From contig NW_011887294.1 in assembly GCF_000151315.2 (NCBI RefSeq), positions 1,880,460-1,944,459 of the forward strand: a stretch of 64,000 nucleotides of DNA, in the 5' to 3' direction. The notes under the pieces are model-generated. The model was not told the DNA's origin and did not search any database. It saw nothing but the letters and a program-made list of their open reading frames with translations. Positions 1 through 11,002 of this stretch are shown here, in pieces; the stretch's first letter is position 1, and each line of letters opens with the position of its first letter. This stretch comes from Capsaspora owczarzaki ATCC 30864. Lineage: Eukaryota > Opisthokonta > Filasterea. A program made the translations under genes and the position numbers.

Positions 1-964
1 GCCAAACAGCGAAGAGACGAGGGCGTTTGCAAACAAGCCCATGGCGCGCGTGGCTCGTTTGACGCTGTAGGTGCGAGGATTCGCGTCGTCGCGCCGGACA
101 GACCTCTCGCTGCGTTGCTTGGTGTCACTCAAACCGGCCACGACCATGCTCGGTTGGTAGGGAGGCGGGAACTGGCCGAGGCGGTTTTGGGTTTTGTTCA
201 AAACGACACAATAGTCAAAGTATTCGCACAGCTCTTCGGATGTCAAAGTGGTCAGTCCGAGCGCGTTCACCAGCGGCGCGACGTATCGGTCGCTCAGCAG
301 CGGGCAAATAATTGAGCCGTTGATTGGCACAGTTTGGACTGGTATCGTTTCGACCGCTATTTGGATTGCGATTCGAGGAAACACAAAAACGAGGAAAAGA
401 CAAAAACAGAGAACATGAACGCCGTTGACCAAAATCAGCAAGTTCGGCACCAACAATTCCATGTGCTCCAGCAAGCTGCCATACTGTTGCTCACACGCGT
501 ACATGTGCACAAAAGCGAATGCAACACTTACCAACCACACATGCATTGACGAATATGCTGCGAATGCTTTCCACATCAGTCAATGTCGCCATCAGTTGAA
601 AAGTTGGCAAAATTGCTCGGCAGGCGTTGCAATTTGTCCCAAAGCTTTGCTCGAGCAACGGATCCGGAAACGGATCTAACGGCGCCAAGGGCATGATCGG
701 AACCGAGAGTCCTGTGCCAGCAAACAGACTGGGGCTGGACTGGCGGCGAGACTGCCGACTGCTGCTACGCGCAGACACCGCAATAGCGAGCTGTGCTGCA
801 TCGTCTGCGTTCATCTTTGAAGGGTCGTTCACCGCACCGCCGTCACCCGAGTCTCGCAGCAACTTCCCCGCTGGTGCCGCGGCTACCAGTGGTAAAGACT
901 CGAGGCTCAGGAGGAGCAGCAGCGACAGGAGTGCTGTTGTCAGGACGCCGCCAACATGTGTCAT
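1..964 (-). CDS. Secreted saposin B-domain protein (C-terminus beyond window)
   Basis: Two exons are visible (964-532 and 338-1; GT-AG intron 531-339, phase 1), and the frame runs off the left edge. The ATG at 964 gives a typical signal peptide: MTHVGG, then a Leu-rich core, then a small-residue cleavage region. A longer in-frame start at 1138 would bury that signal. Residues about 112-188 carry six cysteines in saposin B order (CNAC, FVNAC, IICP, then ELC and DYC), and the order is complete only after splicing. Saposin B domains bind lipid in lysosomal or secreted proteins, either free or in front of enzymes such as acid sphingomyelinase or acyloxyacyl hydrolase. The roughly 65 residues after the domain are basic and show no catalytic motif, so the full identity cannot be settled here. 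Confidence 0.72.
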
Positions 965-1314
965 CTGGAAACGAGAATTTTGGAGTGCGCCAAATAATCG
1001 TAACATCAACAACAACAAACACGCAATTTGTTCTTTTTTCGCATTCGAATTGGATTGATGATTGGGCGAAGTGCACGATGAAGGTGAGGTATTTTGGGGA
1101 AGAAGGGTGTGACGAAGGTGAAATTTTGAAACAAACAAAACGGTACTGAATCACTCGAGCTGGGACATCCGTTGGCCGTTTCCATGCGTTTTCGACTGCA
1201 GCACGTTTGCTATCGGCAGATGATCAACATTGACGGTTTTGATGGGCAACCAGTCTGATCTGATCAGAGAACTGTTCCAGTCGTTTTTTTTTTTCTTCTT
1301 TCTTCAAACCAAAA
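965..1314. promoter_or_regulatory. Divergent intergenic region, saposin gene / Rpt1
   Basis: This 350-bp spacer lies between two start codons that face away from each other, so it must hold both promoters. It contains a T-rich tract (about 1285-1305) just before the Rpt1 ATG. No TATA box or clear core element was recognised. Confidence 0.4.
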
Positions 1315-3498
1315 ATGCCCAAGGATTATCTTGGAGAGGATCAGCGCAAGGTCCGCGCTGACGAAGACAAGGACGATAAGCCAATCAAAGGTACGCAAGG
1401 CAGGCAGGCAGGCAGGCAGGCAGCGTCCGTTGAAGATGGGAGCGGCGAGAGCGAGTACTTTGGTCGTCTCAATGCATCTCCATTGAAAACTCTCAACCGT
1501 TCAACCGTGCTGCGTTCCTTGCGCAAACTGCGGCCCTTGTGCTCACTCTGTGGCTCTCTGCTTCTGACTTGCTTCAATCCAGCGCTCGACGAAGGCGACA
1601 TTGCCCTGCTCAAGACCTATGTACGCGACTTGAGTTCGATGACGCTCTCTCTCTCTTCTCTGTCCCTCTCTCTCTGCTCGTCCTATTCCCGCTTTGCACC
1701 CTGCGTTCACCGTTTTTCAGCACCAAGAACGCCACTCGCTCGCAACTCGCACCAGCGTCGTCGACCACCGAACCAGCTCAAAGCAAAGGACTCGAACAAA
1801 AAGCTTCTCGATTTTCAGTTGACGAGATCGCGAAACAACGAATTTTTTTTTTTGTGTTGTGTGTGTGTGCTCGATGTTGTGGATTGGTGAGAGCGAGATG
1901 GCTTGAACCGCATCATACTCGTTATTCAGGGCTGCTGCGTTCCTTGTTGGGGAGACGAGACGCTGAGCGCTTCGTTGGTTGAAAGGCGTTCCATCACTCA
2001 ATGCAATGCAACTCACAGTCACTTTTTTTTTTTTTTTTTTTTTTTTTTGGATTTCTGTCCCTTGGGCTGATCTTCTTAGGGCGTCGGACCGTACACCCGA
2101 TCAATCAAGAAGGTCGAGGACGACATTGCAGCAGCCGTCAAACATGTTAACGAGATTGCCGGCGTGAAGGAGTCGGACACGGGCCTCGCACACCCCGGCC
2201 TGTGGGACTTGGCCGCAGACAAGCAGATGATGCAGGAGGAGCAGTCGCTGCAGGTTGCACGATGCACCAAGATCATCAACGTGGCAAACCCGGGCCCGAA
2301 GGAGGCGGCGTCGCAGTACGTCATCAACATTAAGCAGCTGGCCAAGTTTGTCGTCGGCCTCGCAGACAACGTCGCCCCGTCCGACATTGAGGAGGGCATG
2401 CGCGTCGGCGTCGATCGCGGCAAGTACCAAATCCACCTGCCGTTGCCGCCACGAATCGACCCCACGGTCACAATGATGCAGGTTGAGGAGAAGCCAGACG
2501 TGACGTACGCGGACGTCGGCGGCTGCAAGGAGCAGATTGAAAAGTTGCGCGAGGTTGTTGAAACCCCCCTGTTGCACCCAGAGCGCTTTGTCAACCTCGG
2601 CATTGATCCTCCGAAGGGCGTCTTGCTATTCGGCCCGCCCGGCACCGGCAAGACCCTGTCGGCCCGCGCTGTCGCCAACCGCACCGACGCCTGCTTTATT
2701 CGCGTCATTGGCTCTGAGCTTGTTCAAAAGTACGTCGGCGAGGGTGCTCGCCTTGTTCGCGACCTGTTTGACATGGCGCGATCCAAGAAGGCCTGTGTCA
2801 TCTTTTTCGACGAAATCGACGCTGTCGGCGGCGCCCGCTTCGACGACGGCGCTGGCGGTGACAATGAAGTCCAGCGTACCATGCTTGAGCTCATCAACCA
2901 GCTCGACGGCTTCGATGCCCGCGGCAACATTAAGGTGTTGATGGCGACCAACCGGTGAGTGGTGACACCAGCAGAGCGCGCGGTTTTGGTTTTGGTTTTG
3001 GTTGTTGTTTTTGTTTTGTTTTTGTATTCGGTCTGACTCTTTTGCTCTTATTTTTATGGACGCCAGACCTGATACACTCGACCCCGCATTGCTGCGTCCT
3101 GGTCGTCTCGACCGCAAGGTTGAGTTTGGCTTGCCCGACTTGGAAGGCCGCGCCAACATTTTCCGCATTCACGCAAAATCGATGAGTGTCGAGCGTGATA
3201 TTCGCTACGAGTTGCTTGCACGGCTGTGCCCCAACAGCACCGGTAGGGTGTCCTGATTCGAGGGGTTTTTGAGTCAGTGTTCGTTGTTGCACGACAACTC
3301 ACGGCTCTTTTTTTTCGTTTCCCTTGTATTGTACTTGCAGGTGCCGAGTTGCGATCAGTCTGCACAGAAGCCGGTATGTTCGCCATCCGCGCACGCAGGA
3401 AGGTCGCCACAGAGAAGGATTTCCTCGATGCTGTCAACAAGGTCATCAAGGCCTACGCCAAGTTCAGCGCCACTCCTCGCTACATGACATACAATTGA
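1315..3498 (+). CDS. PSMC2: 26S proteasome regulatory ATPase Rpt1
   Basis: Five exons (1315-1390, 1583-1620, 2080-2954, 3067-3242, 3341-3498) encode 440 aa, the usual Rpt1 length. It is one of six AAA+ ATPases that unfold ubiquitinated substrates and feed them into the 20S core. The protein starts [12 protein letters not shown], and exon 2 encodes [13 protein letters not shown], diagnostic of Rpt1 rather than other Rpts. Walker A (GPPGTGKT, about residues 221-228), Walker B (IFFDEID) and the arginine-finger region (LRPGRLDRK) are intact. The C-terminus is ATPRYMTYN; Rpt1 is not one of the Rpts that rely on a strict HbYX tail. The third intron acceptor follows a long poly-T tract (2023-2048). 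It converges with the thiolase gene, leaving only about 170 bp between the two stops. Confidence 0.97.
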
Positions 3499-3668
3499 AG
3501 CTTCAAATTGTTGATAAAAGTCTGTTGTTGTAGTTGTTGTTGTTGTTTTGTGGGTCGCCATTGCGCGTTGAATACAGTATCAAGCAAGCAAACAAACAAA
3601 CTTTTCCGCTCTATTATTCGCGATTCGTTCACATGAATTTTTTTAATTTGGTTGATGCAGTGCACACA

Positions 3669-5518
3669 TTATAGCTCTGCCTCAAAGATTGCTGCAGCTC
3701 CAGCGCCCGTGCCGATGCACATCGACCTAAGCAATCAAGAACGACCAAAATGAGTACTCATGTCGTGGAGCATCACAAGCAACGAAAGCAAAAAAACCAT
3801 CAAAATTCAAACTTACACAACACCAAGACGCTGCTTGCGACGCTTCAGCTCGTACAGAAGAGTCGAGACCTGACGCGCACCGGTGCAGCCGAGGGGGTGG
3901 CCGAGGGCAATGGCGCCGCCCTTGGGGTTGACGCGCTCCATCGGAATGCCGAGCTTGCGGACAGAGTAGAGGGCCTGGCTGGCAAACGCCTCGTTGATTT
4001 CGTAAATGTCAATGTCGGAGACGCGGAGGCCAGCCTTCTCGAGCGCTGCGGGAATGGCCACGGCCGGGCCAATGCCCATTTCGTCAGGGGCAACGCCGGC
4101 GACAGCAAAGCCGCGGAAGGTGCCGAGAATTGGCAGGCCAAGCTTGACAGCCACGCTGCGGCGCGCCATGACCACAGCGGCAGCACCATCGCTGACCTGG
4201 CTCGAGTTGCCCGCGGTCGTGGAGCCATCGGCAGAGAAGGCGGGCTTGAGCTTGCTGAGGGACGCGGCGGTCGTGTCGGCGCGAACACCGTCGTCGGCGC
4301 TCACCGTGACCTGCTTCTCGTTGCCTTCCTTGTCGGTGACAGTGACGGTGACGGGGATGATTTCGTTGGCAAACAGGCCCTCCTGCTGCGCCTTGGCGGC
4401 GCGCTGGTGCGACAGGGCGGCGAACGCGTCCTGGTCGGCGCGCGAGACACCGTAGCGTGCTGCGACGTTTTCCGAGGTGATGCCCATGGGAATCAGACAG
4501 TCGCTGGCCTTGTCGTTGGTGCCGACGCGCGGGTTGAGGTTTTCGGGAACGGACGCGGTCATGGGTGCCTGAGTCATCGATTCGACGCCCGCAGCGAGGC
4601 CAATGTCAATCGTGCCAAAGCGAATGCTCGAGGCAATGTTCGCGCACGCCTGCAGACCCGAGCTGCACTGGCGGTTGACTGCGACGATCGGGGTTGTTTC
4701 CGGGATGCCCGCAAAGAACTGCGCGAATCGGGATGTGAGCGCACCGGCGCCAGGCTGGAGGACGTTGCCTGGGTTGAAAAAGTGTCGGTCGACACTGAGA
4801 TGAGCATTCATACACACACACACACACATACACAATGCAATACAATATGTTTCAAAGTGATCGAGTTGTCGTATTGTCGAGTTGTCGTATTGTCGAGTTG
4901 TCAACTGAGCGACTGAGCGACTGAGGGGGGACAATAGAGTTAAGTGGAAGTGATCATCGCTATCTTTCCTCCAAAGCCAAACACCACACGTCCGTGTGGC
5001 GAACGAGTGCCACCCACACACACACCCACACACACACACACAGAATTCAACAGCGAATGCACTGAATGGTTGAATAGTTGGGTGGTTGGGAAGTCGGAAG
5101 TCGGAAGTCGGAGTCGGACGGCAGATTAACAAAGCCCGACGGCTGAATCCGCTACAGTTCACTGTTCACTTGTTCACGCAGTCCCCACTCCACCAGTCAT
5201 CACTCAACACAAAGAGACAACTCGTGCATCTTCATCATGTGTGCAGACGGACGCACCGACAACAATGTCGCCGATGAGCTTGGGATCAACGTTCGCACGC
5301 TGGACGGCGGCTTGCATGGCGGCGGCGAGAAGGTCGTCCGGCGGGGTGTCGCGGAAGCCGCCGCGCTTGGCCTTGGTGATGGGAGTGCGCACGGCAGACA
5401 CAATCACAACGTCGTCGTCGCGCTTGGGGAAGGCTGCGGCGGAAGGGGCGGCAGAGGCGGCGGCAGGCGCGGGTCCGTTGGCGAGGAGATGACCGGCGAG
5501 ATTGGAAAGGCGCTCCAT
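3669..5518 (-). CDS. ACAA1: Peroxisomal 3-ketoacyl-CoA thiolase
   Basis: Three exons (5518-5257, 4768-3817, 3726-3669) encode 423 aa. Thiolase catalyses the last step of beta-oxidation, cleaving 3-ketoacyl-CoA with CoA to acetyl-CoA. The N-terminus [11 protein letters not shown] fits the PTS2 peroxisome signal exactly (R-L-x5-H-L), so import by the Pex7 route is predicted. The nucleophilic cysteine lies in [10 protein letters not shown], the His motif in NEAFAS, the [10 protein letters not shown] loop is present, and the short last exon supplies the CIGTGMGAA motif. The C-terminus is EAEL, not a PTS1. The first intron (5256-4769) is the long one and carries CA repeats plus GTCGAGTTGTCGTATT-type short repeats. 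Sequence and length both match animal ACAA1. Confidence 0.96.
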
Positions 5519-5755
5519 GACTGACTAGTACTGTTGAAAAATGGACGAGTGAGCTTGTTGGATGATTAGATGAGGTGTGTGAGGAGAGGTGAAAGACATG
5601 GCAATGATAATTCAACTGAGGACAAAACTAAAAACGAATGCTCGAAATCGCTTGGAAACACAAAGCAGACGCCAAGTCAAAAAAGCAACCAAGCAACAAC
5701 AAAACAATCAACAGCACACAGCGAGTCAAATAAAAGCCACGACAGGCTCTCATGG

Positions 5756-6351
5756 CTAATAAATGGTCAGGTAGAAGGATAGCAAAACCTGGGCAGCGAC
5801 AATCGAAAGAATAAAGTACGTCCGGCGCTTGTAGCCGTGATCTTGCGCGCCGCCCTCGTCCACCATGGCCAATCGTAGTGTCTTCACCTGTTGTTGGAGG
5901 GGAGGGAGGTGTGTTGATTGTAAGTGCAGGGTTCAGACAAAGGCGCCGTCAAGTCTTTTTGTTGCAAACCATACCAAATAAAACGACAAGGACAGGCAGC
6001 AGAACAGCAAGACGGCAGACGATCCGAGGGAATTGAGCACAAACATGGAAATGATGGTCACAATCATGCTGCGTCAAACACAGGTGGAGGAGGAGGAGGA
6101 GGAGGAGGAGGAGGAGAATGGGTTAGTGGCGTTGTTTCTCGTTTCCATCAAACAGCCACACCACCATCTTCAAAATCCGAGCAATCAACCTACCCGACAT
6201 ATTTGTAACCGCAGTAGGCCATCAAGTCCATGGTTTGGATGGGGCAGTTGATGTTCATGATGTACATGCTCAAAGACATGGCGGCGACTTCGAAAATGTA
6301 CCAGACGAGTGCAGAGCTTGCCGTCATTCCCAGCAACTCGATGGTAAACCT

Positions 6352-6448
<97 letters not shown>

Positions 6449-7638
6449 CAAGGGGAGAAACGATGGTCAGGACATTGAAAAAAGTACAAGCATGTTTTCA
6501 TCATCCGTTTCAAAGGCGGGTGCATCACACCCATCGATCATCACGCACTTATTCTGAACGCCAAGCCAAAACCCAACGAGCAGGACGTATGTGACGAACG
6601 CCATCACTGAGTGAAGAAAAGAGCAGAAGCAACGAAACCCAAATCAACACAAAAGTGGTCAGTTTATGCATTCATGCGCTGCTTCCCTTCAGAAACAAAG
6701 GCAACCTTGCTAATGCAATCACGTCGATCAAAAACGACGTACCAGGAATGTACAGATCGGGCGCGTTCACGTCGTCACGGGGAGGCAAGAACGAAATGGA
6801 GTTGGTTGACGGATCCGTGCCATGCTTGCGGCTCCAGTCCTGTGCGCAATCCCAACGCACCCAAATCAAGCAACGTGTAGGTTAGCAAGTCGTTGCACCA
6901 TGCATACCATTTTTTCGTCGTCAGCAGCTGTTGCGTTGTGATTGAGAGGGTCGACGACGTGTCCCCAAACCTTACTCGGTTCAAGAAGGGGAAGAGCACC
7001 AGCCGCAGCTTGCGCGCAACGTACGACGTGTTGACAGCAAAGTAGTACTTGAGCTTATTGATGGTCACAAACCGGCTCAACTATCACGAAGCGATGGTAA
7101 AGAAGCCAAGTGAGTGCAACGCGACGACCGCCACATCCAAACTGCCCCCCTGCCACATCCCCCACTCTCGCTCTCCCAGCCCAACTCTCTCCTCTCGCTC
7201 TCTATGATAGCCGAGTCATCCAGACCAGACCCCCTTCGCCCCCCCCCCTTTCTCTCTCTCTCTCCCTCGTTTCAACAGCCCGTTCTGTTCTGTTCCGTTG
7301 GTGCAGAGCCAGCTTTCCCCTCTGTTTCCCCCCCCCCTCGCGTTACTCACGTTCTTGCCGACATAGTTCTCTGCGACGCTGAATCCGTGCTGGAGCGCGA
7401 GGTTGGTTGCCGGGTTGGCCATGAACGCCTGGCCCTGCGACATCATTGTGCTGAACAGTTGGTTTCCATTGCCAAAGTCCATCTGCTGCTGTCCCTGCGC
7501 GTACTGCTGCTGCTGCTGCCCAGCCATCATCATTGGATTGCTTGGGTTTGGATTGTTGTTGTTGTTGGCAAAGAACGGCGAGAACTGTGGCAGGCCGTTC
7601 ATCGGCTGCGTTGGCTGCTGGTAAGGATTGAACGCCAT
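5756..7638 (-). CDS. YIF1: YIF1-family ER-Golgi transport membrane protein
   Basis: Seven exons (7638-7351, 7080-6976, 6839-6743, 6606-6549, 6349-6194, 6068-5975, 5887-5756) encode 309 aa. YIF1 pairs with YIP1 in the early secretory pathway and acts in ER-to-Golgi vesicle traffic. The N-terminal about 95 residues are cytosolic, rich in Asn, Gln and Pro (MAFNPYQQP start). The conserved core follows: LKYYFAVNTSYVARKL, DVNAPDLYIP before the first membrane segment, then five hydrophobic segments including CGYKYVG. All exon phases close. The fourth intron carries a long CT microsatellite directly before its acceptor. The gene shares a 108-bp divergent promoter with TIMMDC1. Confidence 0.93.
6355..6447. 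repeat. (AG)46 microsatellite inside YIF1 intron 4
   Basis: About 93 bp of uninterrupted AG on the + strand, which is CT on the transcribed YIF1 RNA. It ends five bases from the acceptor at 6350, so it occupies the position of the polypyrimidine tract. Confidence 0.97.
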
Positions 7639-7746
7639 TGATATCGATGAATGGAGAAGTGAACCCCTCACTATTCATACATATATGTTGATCATTCACT
7701 CAGTCGTTTAACAGTATTCGCATTATTGTTTTGTTCGTTATTCGTG
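7639..7746. promoter_or_regulatory. Short divergent promoter, YIF1 / TIMMDC1
   Basis: Only 108 bp separate the two start codons, so both promoters and both 5' leaders must fit in or overlap this stretch. No core promoter element was recognised. Confidence 0.5.
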
Positions 7747-8752
7747 ATGGCGTCGGATCCGTCATTCTCGGCGCTGGGCTGCGACGACGGCTCGGAGGGC
7801 GGCTGGGCGAACGTCCGCGAGCTCTTCAAGGACTTTGGCAAGAGGTAGTCAACATTATCAGAGTCAGAGTCAGAGTCAGAGTCAGAGTCAGAGTCAGAGT
7901 GAAGTGTGGATGGCTGTGGATTGTGTGGATTGTGCATTGAGCAATGGCCAAGACAGACCTGACCCCTCTCCTCACTATTCCGCTTGATGACTGTCCAGCT
8001 CGAGCGAGATGGATGCGACGCGCGAGGCCCCGCCGCAGCTGGCAGAGTGGGCGCAGATGACTGGCTCGGCGGGACTGATCGGGTTCTTTGCTGGTGGAAA
8101 CCGAGGCATGATACAAGCGCGCGAAGCTCACATTGCGAACAACGCCAACACACTCTACCATGGTCAGTTCCATGCTCAGGTAAATGGCAGAATTTTTCTG
8201 TTTGGATATTGGCGAGATTTTTCGGATTTCACTTGGATTCTACTTGGATTTAGGTTGAAACTTAACCTCGCCCACCGCCTTGCTCGATACCAATCGCAGA
8301 GAGAGCTCAATTATAGCACGTTTATGGGATACTCGAGCTCTGGAATGCGCATGGCTGGACGGCTGGCATTGGTCACTGGAGTGATGGTCGGAACGAGTAT
8401 TCTCATTGATCGCTACTTTGCACGCACTCACGACATTCGGAGTGCTGTGGCTGCTGGCACGCTTACGGGAGCTGTGTTTTCGCTGACTCGCGGTCCTGCT
8501 GGATTTGCACGAGGCGTCGCGCTGGGCGCAGGTCTCAGTTCCGTTTGGGGCGTTGCTCGCGCTGGCGCACTCTGGGCCGGTCATGCCATCGATCCCGAGA
8601 CGTACGCATCCCCTCAGTACAACCAAGCCCGTCTGGACCAACGCGACGCGCGCGACCTTCGCACCAAAGAAGCCGGCGTGCACGTCACCGCCGCAATCAT
8701 TGACGATCTCGACCAGCAAATCCACGCCATGCGTCGCGACAAGTCGCCATAG
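7747..8752 (+). CDS. TIMMDC1: TIMMDC1-like complex I assembly protein (Tim17 family)
   Basis: Three exons (7747-7844, 7999-8179, 8300-8752) encode 243 aa. TIMMDC1 is an inner mitochondrial membrane factor for assembling the membrane arm of respiratory complex I. The match rests on an N-terminal WANVRELFKDF block, an AGLIGFFAGG glycine-rich first helix, LYHGQFHAQ after it, and a second half with AAGTLTGAVFSL and GFARGVALGAGL helices, in the same order as the animal protein. Four hydrophobic helices are visible and there is no cleavable presequence, as usual for the Tim17 superfamily. Intron 1 contains a GAGTCA hexamer array. Other Tim17-family members are less likely because the WxxVRELF block is specific to this group. 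Confidence 0.85.
7861..7900. repeat. (GAGTCA)n hexamer array in TIMMDC1 intron 1
   Basis: Nearly seven perfect copies of GAGTCA, 17 bases after the intron 1 donor. Confidence 0.95.
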
Positions 8753-9106
8753 CAGCTTGCCTCTTCTTTGTTTTTGGTCTTGAAGAAGTTTGTACTGTAA
8801 CAAGCATCAAACAATCAAGTTAGTCGTTGTCTACGTTCATTGATCGAACAACAATTTCCATATTTTTTTGTTCGCCATCTCGCTCCAACGCCAGCCCCGT
8901 ATCATGTCTGGCATTCACATGTTCTACCCCTTGTTGTCACTCCAAAGTCCAATCTAAATACCATCCAGTTCAGTCGTCTCAATCTCAGTCTCAGTCTCAG
9001 TCTCCAAGCTTCTTTGTTCTCAATCTCAGTCTCAGTCTCAGTCTCCAAGCTTCTTTGTTCTGACTCGCTCCACGGCTTTCGCTCGTTGTTTTTGCTTGTT
9101 TGTTTC
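8753..9106. other. Spacer and 5' leader of JKAMP
   Basis: This 354-bp spacer lies between the TIMMDC1 stop and the JKAMP ATG, both on the + strand. Its second half is a tandem duplication (see 8980-9061). The JKAMP frame is open back to 8840, but the ATG at 9107 begins the signal peptide. Nothing else was recognised. Confidence 0.5.
8980..9061. repeat. Perfect 41-bp tandem duplication in JKAMP leader
   Basis: Two identical 41-bp units (8980-9020 and 9021-9061). Each holds a run of TCAGTC hexamers followed by CCAAGCTTCTTTGTTCT. They lie just upstream of the JKAMP start codon. Confidence 0.95.
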
Positions 9107-10792
9107 ATGATACTGCGACCAAGATCCAGTCGTGCGAGTGTCCTCTCTGCTGCTGCTGCTGCTGCTGCTGGCGCTGTCATTGCGCTCGGATTGCTGCTGA
9201 GCTTGGCGGCGGTTCGCTGCAGCGCGACGACAGACAATGCCGACCGCCACAGCCACGGCAGCCACCTCCGGCAGCCCCTTGCATTGCACGCAGCTCGCTC
9301 TGAAGAAGCTTCTTCGTCCCTGTTGTTGGACGGAGGTGCCGCAGAGCACCCGTCGAGCGCGACTCGGTCCGACGAACCGGCCGTTCGCAATCTCGCCGAC
9401 AGCAGTGGCAGTGGTGCTTCTTCGTTCACCGGGCCTGACGATGACGTCCGAGCACTGATGACGCTTGCTGCAGATGCATCAGATGGAGCTCTGGCTGGAC
9501 CAGTGTACGAGGGCCTGCCCGTCCCGGACTACTCGACAACCTACCTGCCTTGCCCTGGTGCGTACTGCGGACGGGTCCTGGCTGTCGTCCCTGCAAACGG
9601 ATCGGTCGGTGCGCATGTGCGTCTGGCCACTGGCGAGTGTGGCGCTTGTCCGGATGGCTATCGATCGGATGGCTACGTCTGTTTGCCGTGCAGCGAGCCG
9701 ATTCCAGCCTATGCCTGGATGTACTTGATCGGGATGGCACTCGCATACTACTACCCGGCGACCGCTGTCGTGCTAGTGAATTGGGCAAATGTGCGCGTGC
9801 GGCAGCACTTGATTTCAGCGACGCTCGAGACGGTTCTCGCGATTCTTTTCGCAGTGCTTGTAAACACGCCAGCCTGGACGCTGGATTTGACGGGCTGTGC
9901 GGTGTCGTCGGTGGACGATTTCTATTCGATGCTGCACAATCCCGAGATTGACTTTGAGTATGTGCTCCAGTGCGGTCAACAAGCAGTCTACCCGCTGTAA
10001 GTGTTGTTTGCGAACCAAGAAACCGAGAGCTCAGCAAAACTGTCAGCTCACTTTTGGGAGCTTGAACAATAACCACAACAACAACAACAACAACAGATTC
10101 TCAATCGTCCTCGAGATTTTTGGATTTCAATTTGCGCTGCTCTTGCTCTTTCGCGTTCCTCTGGTGTGGCTGCAACCCAAATCTCAGTTTGATCGCGACG
10201 TCCTTCTGATGTCGTTCTTCCTCCTGCCATTGGCAGCTCTCGCATTTGTGTTGTTTTGCGGGCCTCTATGTACGTACACCCGTTGTCGCTATTCCCCTGA
10301 GAACGAAGTCTGCTGACTGGAGGTTGGTGCGAATGACTTGACATTGCAGATTACGCGTTTCCGTACCTGGGGATTGTATTCTCCCTGCTATCCACCACAG
10401 GTGCACTATCGGGGGCTTTTGGACAACGGGTAAGCATGGTTCTTCTTCACACTCGTTTCGAATTCTGGATGTCGGCTTGTTGCGTTCTTGATTTTTGCCG
10501 CTCATCACCATCTGGATGCACGCAGTCCGTCGTGGCAGCCCGAATGCAACAAGTTCCTTTGTTAAAAATGATTCGCGAAATCATCTTGTTGCCACACACA
10601 CTGCTGCTGTTGACGCGACAGGCGGGCGTGATGGGATTTTCTGTCGCAGCTCTGATCTGCTTTTACGACGGATTCGAACCAGGCACGAGCGCCGACATCC
10701 TGGCTCCCCATGTTATTTCCGTCTTGTTAACACCACTTGTTCCGTCGTTATTATTCTTTGCCACCGAGCGAGTGACGCGGGCGAAACGATGA
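9107..10792 (+). CDS. JKAMP: JKAMP-like multipass ER membrane protein
   Basis: Four exons (9107-9996, 10097-10269, 10350-10429, 10526-10792) encode 469 aa. In animals JKAMP (JAMP) is an ER membrane protein that recruits proteasomes and ERAD factors and modulates JNK signalling. The family core is clear: CPGAYCGR, GECGACPDGYRSD, CLPCSEP, YSMLHNPEIDFEY, QCGQQAVYPLFSIV, YYAFPYLGI and the membrane helices between them. It is about 150 residues longer than the human protein. The extra N-terminus is a signal-like hydrophobic stretch after MILRPRSSR plus a long acidic Ser-rich segment. The first intron ends in an AAC repeat at the acceptor. The exact start is uncertain because the frame is open further upstream. 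Confidence 0.9.
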
Positions 10793-11002
10793 AGCGGTTG
10801 TCGTTCGTGTCTTGTAAATTTTTGTGTTGTTAGCAAAAAATGGCTGGATTGCGTGTGGTTGGTTTGCTTTCGCTTTTGTATTATTAGTACGTAGTTTCCA
10901 TCGAATTGGCCAACGACACACACATAAACACAAAGGGAAAACAAAAGCAATTGGCTTTCAACGTGCAGAGCACGATCTTAAAATGCATGAGCTGATTGGC
11001 GA
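10793..11002. other. Convergent spacer, JKAMP / PP5
   Basis: About 210 bp between two converging stop codons. It holds 3' untranslated sequence for both genes; no further feature was seen. Confidence 0.4.

Noticed and set aside
3750-4916. 388-codon open frame antisense to thiolase, and 15243-16439 antisense to the kinase
   Set aside because: Shadows of strongly conserved sense genes; no domain or start context of their own.
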